NCBI GenBank assembly: GCA_031177735.1
Contig: JAPSKJ010000177.1
Location: 1-5,360 of the forward strand
Direction of reading: 5' to 3'
Source: Nocardioides sp.
Lineage (GTDB): Bacteria > Actinomycetota > Actinomycetes > Propionibacteriales > Nocardioidaceae
DNA length: 5,360 bases
Shown here: piece by piece, positions 1 to 5,019 of the stretch
How the letters are laid out: every line of letters begins with the position of its first letter
How positions within the stretch are numbered: position 1 is the stretch's first letter
The notes under the pieces: generated by a model
Told to the model about the DNA's origin: nothing
Seen by the model: the letters and a program-made list of their open reading frames with translations, nothing else
Database searches by the model: none
Translations under genes and position numbers: made by a program

Positions 1-1
1 C

Positions 2-20
2 CGGCCCGGCGCGAGGGCCG
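2..20 (-). terminator. Possible weak terminator of the GH1 gene
   Basis: CGGCCC (2-7) and GGGCCG (15-20) form a perfect 6-bp stem around a 7-nt loop. It begins 6 nt past the GH1 stop codon in the direction of transcription. The position fits a terminator, but the stem is short, no T-tract is visible, and the window edge prevents seeing more. GC-only stems of this size are frequent here by chance. Confidence -1.
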
Positions 21-26
21 CGGGGC

Positions 27-1382
27 TCAGCGGCTGTCGTCGTGCTGCTGACCGGCGATGACGTGGGCGTACCACTCGAAGGAGCGCTTCGGCGTGCGCG
101 CGAGCGTGTCGAAGTCGACGTGGACGAGCCCGTAACGGGAGCGCAGGCCGTTGTCCCACTCGAATCCGTCGAGCAGCGACCAGGCGTAGAAGCCGCGCAC
201 GTCCACGCCCCGCTCGACAGCAGCCGCCACCGCCTCCAGGTGAGCCTGCAGGAAGTCGATCCGGAGCTGGTCGTCGACGACCCCCGCCTCGTCCGGGCCG
301 GTGCCGTAGGCGGCGCCGGTCTCGGTGATCACCAGCGGCGGCAGTGCGGCACGGAAGCGGGCACGGGTGAGGATCAGCCACTCGCGCAGGGCGTCGGGCA
401 CGATCGACCAGCCCGCCTCGGTGACCGGTCGGCCCAGCACCTCGACCAGGCGGAACGGTGCGTCGGCGTCCTCGTCGGCGGCGGCGATCCGCAGCGGGCT
501 GTAGTAGTTGACGCCGTAGAAGTCCAGCGGCTGGCGGATGGTGGCCATGTCGCCGGGCTGGACGATGTCCTCCAGCAGCGGGGCCAGGTCGACCGGGTAG
601 CGCCCGAGCAGCATCGGCTCGAGGTACATGCCGTTCCACAGCGCGTCGAAGAGCTTGGTGGCGCCGACGTCGGCCGCGTCGTCGGAGGCGGGCCACATCG
701 GCGCGTGGTTGTTGGCGCAACCGACGCTCGGCGCTCCGGCGTGGCGCAGCTCGATGGCCGCGCGCCCGTGCGCCAGCAGCAGGTGGTGGGCGACCGGCAG
801 GCAGTCGAAGAGCAGCTTCAGGCCGGGGGCGTGCGTGCCGGTGCCGTGCCCGAGGATCGTGTGGGTGCTGGGCTCGGCCACCGGCACCCAGTGCGCGACC
901 CGGTCGGCGAGCCGGTCGGCCACGACGGCGGCGTACTCGGCGAACGCCTGGACGGTCGCCGGGTTGAGCCAGCCGCCGTCCTCCTGGAGCGCCAGCGGCA
1001 GGTCCCAGTGGTAGAGCGTCGCCATCGGCTCGGCGCCGGCCTCGAGCACCGCGTCGACCATGCGGTCGTAGAAGTCGAGACCACGCTGGTTGACCGCGCC
1101 CCGGCCGGCGGGGACGACCCGCGGCCAGGAGATCGAGAAGCGGTAGCCGCCGGCGCCGAGGTCCTTGAGCAGCGCCAGGTCCTCGTTGAAGCGGTGGTAG
1201 TGGTCGATCGACCGCGACCCGCTGGTGCCGTCGACGATCGCGCCGGGCCGGGCCGAGAAGGCGTCCCAGATGCTGGCCCCGCGGCCGCCCTCCGCGGTGG
1301 CGCCCTCGATGGGGTAGGCCGCCGTGGACGCTCCGAAGCAGAACCCCTGGGGCAACTGGGGGACGGCCCCGAAACTCCGCAC
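27..1382 (-). CDS. Family 1 glycoside hydrolase (beta-glucosidase-like), with altered sugar-binding residues
   Basis: The product is 451 aa, the usual length for a single-domain GH1 (beta/alpha)8 barrel, and has no signal peptide, so it is probably cytoplasmic. The family hydrolyses beta-glycosides with retention of configuration. Visible landmarks are the N-terminal GFCFGASTAAYPIEGA (residues 13-28), YHWDLP (124-129), the acid/base Glu170 in VAEPS, GVNYYSP (290-296), the nucleophile Glu354 in ITETGAAY, and WSLLDGFEW (401-409). Both catalytic glutamates are present. However, the Asn of the usual NEP is Ala169, the Gln of YQIEG is Pro24, and the Asn of ENG is Thr355, so substrate or activity may be unusual. 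The GTG at 1382 is the only plausible start just before the family's N-terminal motif; the open frame runs further upstream only as an antisense shadow of the neighbouring gene. It diverges from the pirin gene with 6 bp between starts. The family is certain; the beta-glucosidase activity is not. Confidence -1.
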   Translation of the reverse strand: MRSFGAVPQLPQGFCFGASTAAYPIEGATAEGGRGASIWDAFSARPGAIVDGTSGSRSIDHYHRFNEDLALLKDLGAGGYRFSISWPRVVPAGRGAVNQRGLDFYDRMVDAVLEAGAEPMATLYHWDLPLALQEDGGWLNPATVQAFAEYAAVVADRLADRVAHWVPVAEPSTHTILGHGTGTHAPGLKLLFDCLPVAHHLLLAHGRAAIELRHAGAPSVGCANNHAPMWPASDDAADVGATKLFDALWNGMYLEPMLLGRYPVDLAPLLEDIVQPGDMATIRQPLDFYGVNYYSPLRIAAADEDADAPFRLVEVLGRPVTEAGWSIVPDALREWLILTRARFRAALPPLVITETGAAYGTGPDEAGVVDDQLRIDFLQAHLEAVAAAVERGVDVRGFYAWSLLDGFEWDNGLRSRYGLVHVDFDTLARTPKRSFEWYAHVIAGQQHDDSR

Positions 1383-1394
1383 GACACAATGATG
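1383..1394 (-). promoter_or_regulatory. Putative -10 element of a leaderless GH1 transcript
   Basis: On the minus strand CATCAT (1394 to 1389) lies exactly 6 nt before the GTG start of the GH1 gene, the spacing expected if transcription starts at the start codon itself. No Shine-Dalgarno sequence is present. The hexamer is the complement of the ATGATG that begins the pirin gene, so this promoter would lie inside that gene's start. The match to TANNNT is imperfect (C at the first position), and no -35 element was recognised. Confidence -1.
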
Positions 1395-2060
1395 GACGTG
1401 ACAGTCGAGATCCGCCGAGGAACGGCCCGTTTCACCGACCGGCAGCCGGGACGCGCCACCTGGCACACCTTCTCCTTCGGTGGGCACTACGACCCCGACA
1501 ACGTCGGCTTCGGACCGATGGTGTGCCACGACGAGCATCTGCTCGCCTCGGGCTCGGGCTTCCCCAGCCACCCGCACCGCGACCTCGACATCGTCACCTG
1601 GGTGGTCTCGGGCGCCCTCACCCACACCGACTCCCTGGGCACCTCGCGCACCGTGCGGCCCGGTGAGGTCGCGGTGCTGTCCGCGGGCTCCGGGGTCGAG
1701 CACAGCGAGGTGGCCGCCGCCCCGGCCACCCGGTTCGTCCAGGCGTGGATCCGGCCGGGCGAGACCGAGCGGCCGCCGGCGTACGCCGTCGCGCCGGTCG
1801 CCTTCGCCGCCGGGTCGTTCACGCGGGCCGCCGAGGTCGACAACGGCAGCTTCCACGTCGCCCGCGTCGCCGCTGGCGAGCCGGTCACGCTGCCCGACGC
1901 TCCGCTGCAGCACCTCTTCGTCGCCTCGGGCGCGCTCACCCGCTCCTCCGAGGCCGACCCGCTCCAGGCGGGCGACGCGTTCCTGATCCGCGGCGAGTCC
2001 GGGGTGACCGTGACGGCAGGGGTGCCCACCGAGCTGCTGCTGTGGTGCTTCGAGGGCTGA
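1389..2060 (+). CDS. Pirin family protein (bicupin)
   Basis: The product is 223 aa (222 if the second of two adjacent ATG codons, at 1392, is used). It matches the short bacterial pirins of the YhhW type. Numbering from the ATG at 1392, the N-terminal cupin carries FPSHPHRDLDIVTWVVSGALTHTDSLG (57-83), a close match to the pirin signature, and GSGVEHSE (99-106). Together these supply the expected metal ligands His60, His62, His104 and Glu106. The C-terminal cupin-like half (about 140-220) ends in ELLLWCFEG. Family members bind iron or another metal; some show quercetinase activity and others act as redox-linked cofactors, so no specific reaction can be assigned. No ribosome binding site is visible before either ATG. 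The first 450 codons of the open frame upstream (from 42) are an antisense shadow of the GH1 gene. The gene is likely transcribed alone or together with the downstream regulator, which begins 102 nt after its stop. Confidence -1.
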   Translation: MMDVTVEIRRGTARFTDRQPGRATWHTFSFGGHYDPDNVGFGPMVCHDEHLLASGSGFPSHPHRDLDIVTWVVSGALTHTDSLGTSRTVRPGEVAVLSAGSGVEHSEVAAAPATRFVQAWIRPGETERPPAYAVAPVAFAAGSFTRAAEVDNGSFHVARVAAGEPVTLPDAPLQHLFVASGALTRSSEADPLQAGDAFLIRGESGVTVTAGVPTELLLWCFEG

Positions 2061-2131
2061 GCACCCGCCCGCCGACCCGATCCGCCACAGGCTGACTGGA
2101 CCGGCTCGGCCATTTGCGCGGTTCCGCGGCG

Positions 2132-2143
2132 GGCCGCACGGCC
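2132..2143. repeat. Small inverted repeat in the luxR-type promoter
   Basis: GGCCG-CA-CGGCC is a perfect 5+5 inverted repeat ending 7 bp before the proposed -10 hexamer. An overlapping alternative, GCGGC-GG-GCCGC, lies at 2126-2137. Its position between the expected -35 and -10 regions would suit an operator, for example for autoregulation. In DNA this GC-rich, short G/C palindromes arise often by chance, so this is weak. Confidence -1.
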
Positions 2144-2150
2144 TTCTCCC

Positions 2151-2162
2151 TAACCTCGCAGC
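2151..2162 (+). promoter_or_regulatory. -10 element for a leaderless regulator transcript
   Basis: TAACCT (2151-2156) fits the actinobacterial -10 consensus TANNNT and ends 6 nt before the GTG at 2163. That places the transcription start on the start codon. No Shine-Dalgarno sequence is present, which agrees with leaderless translation. The TAA of the hexamer is also an in-frame stop, so translation of the regulator cannot begin upstream. I saw no convincing -35 box at 17 bp spacing (2128-2133 reads GGCGGG). Confidence -1.
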
Positions 2163-3140
2163 GTGCCCGTCCTGCCTGCCACCTGCTTCCGAGGCGAGCT
2201 CGCCGACGCGTGGGAGGCGGTCCACGCCGGCCGGATCCGCGCCGCGAGCCAGCTGCTCACCGCGACCTCGGCCCGGCACACCCAGGGCATCCGCCCGCTC
2301 GGCCCGGTGGAGACCGCGGAGCTGGCCTCGCTGCTGGTGACCTGCCAGCTGGCATCCGGTGACCTGGCCGAAGCAGCCCGCACCGCCGAGGCCCTCGTCC
2401 CGCACCTGGTCGAGGGCGGGGTGGCCACCACGATCGCCCACCTGGGCCTGGGCGAGCTCACCGCCGCGCGGGGCGACCAAGAGCAGGCGCTGGAGCACTA
2501 CCTGAAGGCCGGCGCCAGCCGTGGAGCCGACGACCCCTCCCTGGTGCCGTGGCGCACCGGCGCCGCCGTCGCGATGGTCGCGACGGGCCGCCGGCGCGAG
2601 GCCCTCGACCTGGCGCGCGAGGAGGTCGCCCGCGCCGAGGCGGCGGGTGCTCCGCACCTCCTGGCCCGCTCCCTGCGCGCCCTTGCCACCGTCGACGCCG
2701 GCTCCTCGCTCGTCCTCCTGCGGCGCGCGCACGACGCCGCAGCCAGCACGCCGGACCAGCGGCTGGCGGCGCAGATCGCCACCGACCTGGGCGGCCTGCT
2801 GCTGCTCAGCGGCCGCGCCGACGAGGCCCTCGGCCTGCTCCGCTCGGCGGAGTCCTACGCGGCCGGTGAAGACCTCTGGCCCCTGCACAGCCGGGTCAAG
2901 CGCCTGCTCCAGCGCGCCGGTGAGCAGGCCCGACCCCTTGCCAGGGACACGCTCGCGCTGCTGACCACCGCCGAGCAGCGGGTGGCACGCCTGGCCACCA
3001 CCGGCCTGATGAACCGGGAGATCGCCGAGGAGCTCCAGGTCAGCGTCAAGGCCGTCGAGTGGCACCTCTCGCGGGTCTACCGCAAGCTCGGGATCCCCTC
3101 CCGGGCCGCGCTGGCGCGCACGCTCCACACGTCCGGGTGA
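2163..3140 (+). CDS. TPR-domain LuxR-type transcriptional regulator lacking an ATPase domain
   Basis: The product is 325 aa. Residues about 10-250 are Ala/Leu-rich paired helices of the tetratricopeptide type, for example LASGDLAEAARTAEALV (63-79), ARGDQEQALEHYLKAG (102-117) and LSGRADEALGLLRSAE (215-230). The C-terminus is a clear LuxR/GerE helix-turn-helix at about 266-322: LTTAEQRVARLATTG, then LMNREIAEELQVSVKAVEWH (recognition helix) and LSRVYRKLGI. This arrangement equals the C-terminal part of the large LAL-type (MalT-like) regulators, but the N-terminal nucleotide-binding domain is missing. The missing domain is not encoded just upstream: an in-frame TAA sits at 2151, and the pirin gene ends at 2060. 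GTG 2163 is the first start after that stop. It probably binds promoter DNA and senses a ligand or partner through the helical repeats. Its target is unknown; gabD downstream and its own promoter are candidates only by position. Confidence -1.
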   Translation: MPVLPATCFRGELADAWEAVHAGRIRAASQLLTATSARHTQGIRPLGPVETAELASLLVTCQLASGDLAEAARTAEALVPHLVEGGVATTIAHLGLGELTAARGDQEQALEHYLKAGASRGADDPSLVPWRTGAAVAMVATGRRREALDLAREEVARAEAAGAPHLLARSLRALATVDAGSSLVLLRRAHDAAASTPDQRLAAQIATDLGGLLLLSGRADEALGLLRSAESYAAGEDLWPLHSRVKRLLQRAGEQARPLARDTLALLTTAEQRVARLATTGLMNREIAEELQVSVKAVEWHLSRVYRKLGIPSRAALARTLHTSG

Positions 3141-3211
3141 CGTCCGGCGCCCTGGACCGACCGGGTGATCCCCAGCGTGCGGCGCGGAGGGGGGATTCCG
3201 GCCGCACGACT

Positions 3212-3236
3212 GGGGCGGCCCCACCCCGCATGGGGT
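3212..3236. repeat. Overlapping GC-rich stem-loops downstream of the regulator
   Basis: Two competing short hairpins share a C-rich segment: GGGG-CGG-CCCC (3212-3222) and ACCCC-GCAT-GGGGT (3223-3236). They lie about 72-96 nt after the regulator's stop codon and have no T-tract. They could help end the regulator's transcript, since actinobacterial terminators often lack a U-tail, but with stems of 4-5 bp this is uncertain. Confidence -1.
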
Positions 3237-3243
3237 CGGCGTG

Positions 3244-3287
3244 GGACCGATCGATTGAGTGAGTGCTCCCTCCTCAGTCGACGGTCC
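3244..3287. promoter_or_regulatory. Long imperfect hairpin with a TetR-like operator in its apex
   Basis: The arms GGACCG-A-TCGATTGAG (3244-3259) and CTCAGTCGACGGTCC (3273-3287) pair over 15 bp with one bulged A and one G-T wobble. Inside them, GAG-T-GAG-TG-CTC-C-CTC (3257-3272) is a symmetric 16-bp inverted repeat. Its style, GAGTGAGT followed by a near mirror image, resembles operators of TetR-family repressors. It lies 102 bp or more before the gabD start and about 100 nt after the regulator's stop. It could be an operator for gabD or a terminator for the upstream gene; it lacks a T-tract. Confidence -1.
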
Positions 3288-3326
3288 AAGCCTGCCACGC
3301 GCGCCGATCCCATGGGAAAGCCTCCA

Positions 3327-3351
3327 GCGGGTTTTTACCCGCGCCTGGGTA
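3327..3351. repeat. Two mutually exclusive stem-loops upstream of gabD
   Basis: GCGGGT-TTTT-ACCCGC (3327-3342) is a perfect 6-bp stem with a T4 loop. Its right arm overlaps a second inverted repeat, TACCC-GCGCCT-GGGTA (3336-3351), so only one can form at a time. If gabD is transcribed from the start codon these are DNA features rather than leader RNA. If a longer transcript exists, they could act as alternative RNA structures. Confidence -1.
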
Positions 3352-3356
3352 CGCCG

Positions 3357-3374
3357 GCGCCTCACCCGAGGCGT
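3357..3374. promoter_or_regulatory. Inverted repeat in the gabD promoter, possible operator
   Basis: CGCCTC-ACCC-GAGGCG (3358-3373) is a perfect 6+6 inverted repeat, flanked by a G-T wobble pair. It ends 3 bp before the -10-like hexamer of gabD, so a protein bound here would overlap RNA polymerase. This is a position typical of a repressor operator. The binding protein cannot be identified from the sequence. Confidence -1.
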
Positions 3375-3376
3375 GG

Positions 3377-3388
3377 CAGGCTGAGGAC
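3377..3388 (+). promoter_or_regulatory. Putative -10 element of a leaderless gabD transcript
   Basis: CAGGCT (3377-3382) is one base off TAGGCT, a common actinobacterial -10 form. It is followed by exactly 6 nt and then the GTG start at 3389. No recognisable -35 box is seen at normal spacing. A purine run, GAGGAC, directly abuts the start, too close to serve as a Shine-Dalgarno sequence. Confidence -1.
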
Positions 3389-4846
3389 GTGACTGGTCTC
3401 GATCTGTTGGGGCCCGCGCAGCGCGGGCTGTTCATCGGCGGCACGTGGCGGGAGGCGGAGGCCGGCGAGGAGCTCGCCGTGCACGACCCCGCCGACGGTT
3501 CGGTGATCGCGCGGATCTCCGACGCCGCGGTCTCCGACGCCATCGACGCCCTCGACGCCGCCTGCGCGGTGCAGGCCGACTGGGCGGCGACCGCTCCGCG
3601 GGAGCGGGCGGAGATCCTTCGCCGGGCCTTCGAGCTGGTGGCCGCACGCGCCGACGACTTCGCGCACCTGATGAGCCTGGAGATGGGCAAGACCATCGCC
3701 GAGGCCAAGGGGGAGGTGAGCTACGGCAACGAGTTCCTCCGGTGGTTCTCCGAGGAGGCGGTGCGCATCCACGGTCGCTGGATGCAGAACCCGATGGGTG
3801 GCTCCCGTCTGCTGACGGTGAAGAAGCCGGTCGGGCCGTGCCTGTTCATCACCCCGTGGAACTTCCCTCTCGCGATGGGCACCCGCAAGATCGGGCCGGC
3901 CATCGCGGCGGGATGCACGATGGTGGTCAAGCCGGCCGAGCAGACGCCCCTGACCATGCTCGCGCTGGCAGCGGTGCTCGAGGAGGCCGGCCTGCCCGGC
4001 GGCGTACTCAACGTGATCCCGACGTCGCGGGCGGCCGAGGTCTCCTCCGCGCTGATGGCCGACGACCGGCTGCGCAAGGTGTCGTTCACCGGCTCCACCG
4101 AGGTCGGCCGGATCCTGGTGCGGCAGAGTGCCGACCAGCTGCAGCGGGTCTCCATGGAGCTGGGCGGCAACGCGCCGTTCCTGGTCTTCGACGACGCCGA
4201 CCTCGACGCCGCGGTCGAGGGCGCCATGGTCGCCAAGATGCGCAACATGGGTGAGGCCTGCACCGCTGCCAACCGCTTCCTCGTGCACGAGTCGGTGGCC
4301 CGGGAGTTCGCGGACAAGCTCGCCGAGCGGATGGGCGCGCTGCGGGTGGGTCGCGGCCAGGACGCGGGGGTCGACGTCGGGCCGCTCATCGACGAGGACG
4401 CCGTGGAGTCGGTCTCCCAGCTGGTCACCGACGCGGTGCACGACGGCGCCCGGGTGCTGGTCGGCGGGACACGACCGGACGGCCCCGGGCACTTCTACCC
4501 GCCGACCGTGCTCGTCGACGTGCACCCCGAGTCGGAGATCAACAGCCACGAGATCTTCGGCCCCGTCGCTCCGATCACGACCTTCGCCACCGAGCAGGAG
4601 GCGGTCACCCGGGCCAACGCCACCGAGTACGGCCTGGCCTCCTACGTCTACACCCGCTCCCTCGACCGCACCATCCGGCTGGCCGAGTCACTGGCCTACG
4701 GCATGGTCGGGGTCAACACCGGGCTGATCTCCAACCCGGCCGCACCCTTCGGCGGCGTGAAGGCCTCGGGCTTCGGCCGCGAGGGCGGCTTCGAGGGCAT
4801 CGAGGAGTACCTCGACGTCACCTACGTCGCGCTGCCGGTCGGCTGA
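3389..4846 (+). CDS. gabD: Succinate-semialdehyde dehydrogenase, NAD(P)-dependent (GabD type)
   Basis: The product is 485 aa, the normal length for GabD. It would oxidise succinate semialdehyde to succinate in the cytoplasm, the last step of GABA degradation. The aldehyde dehydrogenase landmarks are all present: FITPWNFP with Asn158, the cofactor-binding KPAEQTP with Lys181, FTGSTEVG (233-240), MELGGNAPF with general base Glu257, catalytic Cys291 in RNMGEACTAANR, and EIFGP with Glu388. The residues that hold the substrate carboxylate in characterised SSADHs align with Arg166, Arg285 and Ser460, and the C-terminus (NTGLISNPAAPFGG, then a GIEEYLDV segment) is GabD-like, so the substrate assignment is fairly firm. 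The second Cys found two residues after the catalytic one in many SSADHs (TCVC) is Ala293 here. GTG 3389 is chosen because homology begins at once and a -10-like hexamer sits 6 nt upstream; an ATG at 3263 would add 42 residues across repeat-rich DNA. No GABA aminotransferase is in the window. Confidence -1.
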   Translation: MTGLDLLGPAQRGLFIGGTWREAEAGEELAVHDPADGSVIARISDAAVSDAIDALDAACAVQADWAATAPRERAEILRRAFELVAARADDFAHLMSLEMGKTIAEAKGEVSYGNEFLRWFSEEAVRIHGRWMQNPMGGSRLLTVKKPVGPCLFITPWNFPLAMGTRKIGPAIAAGCTMVVKPAEQTPLTMLALAAVLEEAGLPGGVLNVIPTSRAAEVSSALMADDRLRKVSFTGSTEVGRILVRQSADQLQRVSMELGGNAPFLVFDDADLDAAVEGAMVAKMRNMGEACTAANRFLVHESVAREFADKLAERMGALRVGRGQDAGVDVGPLIDEDAVESVSQLVTDAVHDGARVLVGGTRPDGPGHFYPPTVLVDVHPESEINSHEIFGPVAPITTFATEQEAVTRANATEYGLASYVYTRSLDRTIRLAESLAYGMVGVNTGLISNPAAPFGGVKASGFGREGGFEGIEEYLDVTYVALPVG

Positions 4847-4883
4847 GACGCGCGCGGCTGCGGGGGTTCGGCGAGGCGGGGTC

Positions 4884-4909
4884 GGAATCACCGGTTAACC
4901 GGTGATTCC
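4884..4909. repeat. Perfect 26-bp palindrome downstream of gabD
   Basis: The half-site GGAATCACCGGTT is followed directly by its exact reverse complement, with no spacer and centre GGTTAACC. It begins 37 nt after the gabD stop codon. A perfect palindrome without a loop suits binding by a dimeric protein, or a terminator stem read from either side. It is noticeably more AT-rich than the surrounding DNA. Confidence -1.
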
Positions 4910-4945
4910 CGCACTTCTCGGGCTTTGCAACGCCCGAGAAGTGCG
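4910..4945. terminator. Perfect 14-bp stem-loop, likely transcription terminator
   Basis: The arms CGCACTTCTCGGGC (4910-4923) and GCCCGAGAAGTGCG (4932-4945) are exact reverse complements around the loop TTTGCAAC. The stem starts at the base immediately after the 26-bp palindrome. It lies 63 nt after the gabD stop and 74 nt before the next start. A stem this long would be very stable in RNA and probably ends gabD transcription, although no T-tract follows (ATGGTTG). A dispersed repeat or a protein-binding site is also possible. Confidence -1.
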
Positions 4946-4955
4946 ATGGTTGAAG

Positions 4956-5007
4956 GAGAAGTGGGCGCCCACGACCAGCGCCCCACCCGCGGTTGACCAG
5001 CGACTGG
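4956..5007. repeat. Short repeats upstream of the DUF2332 gene
   Basis: GAGAAGTG (4956-4963) repeats the octamer at 4936-4943 in the right arm of the preceding hairpin, exactly 20 bp away. Overlapping it is a perfect 12-bp palindrome, GTGGGCGCCCAC (4961-4972). GACCAGCG then occurs twice, at 4973-4980 and 4995-5002, 22 bp apart, and the second copy overlaps CCAG-CGA-CTGG (4997-5007). Spacings near two helical turns suggest possible protein-binding sites, but each element is short. Confidence -1.
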
Positions 5008-5019
5008 CATGCTCGAGAC
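5008..5019 (+). promoter_or_regulatory. Putative -10 element of a leaderless DUF2332 transcript
   Basis: CATGCT (5008-5013), one base off TATGCT, is followed by exactly 6 nt and then ATG 5020. A TTGACC at 4993-4998 resembles a -35 box, but it is only 9 bp from this hexamer, too close for a standard pair. No Shine-Dalgarno sequence is present at a useful distance; AAGGAG at 4954-4959 is too far upstream. Confidence -1.

Noticed and set aside
42..1388. Plus-strand open frame that would add about 450 residues to the N-terminus of the pirin protein
   Set aside because: It is the antisense shadow of the GH1 gene. Its composition matches no family, and the pirin domain starts right after the ATG at 1389/1392.
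1383..3365. Minus-strand open frame continuing upstream of GH1 to 3365, giving a 1112-residue reading frame
   Set aside because: It is stop-free only because of the high GC content and runs antisense to the pirin and regulator genes. The translated text is low-complexity Arg/Gly/Ala/Pro-rich, and GH1 homology begins only at residue 13 after GTG 1382.
3263..3388. ATG at 3263 as the start of gabD
   Set aside because: The extra 42 residues are not dehydrogenase-like and would be encoded across the hairpins and -10-like hexamer of the promoter region.
3362..4549. Long minus-strand open frame antisense to gabD
   Set aside because: It mirrors gabD codon by codon, is rich in His/Arg/Gly/Asp as expected of a shadow, and shows no domain.
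4993..4998. TTGACC as a -35 box for the DUF2332 gene
   Set aside because: It lies only 9 bp from the -10-like hexamer, and at 17 bp spacing the next hexamer (AGACAT, 5016-5021) would place transcription initiation inside the gene.
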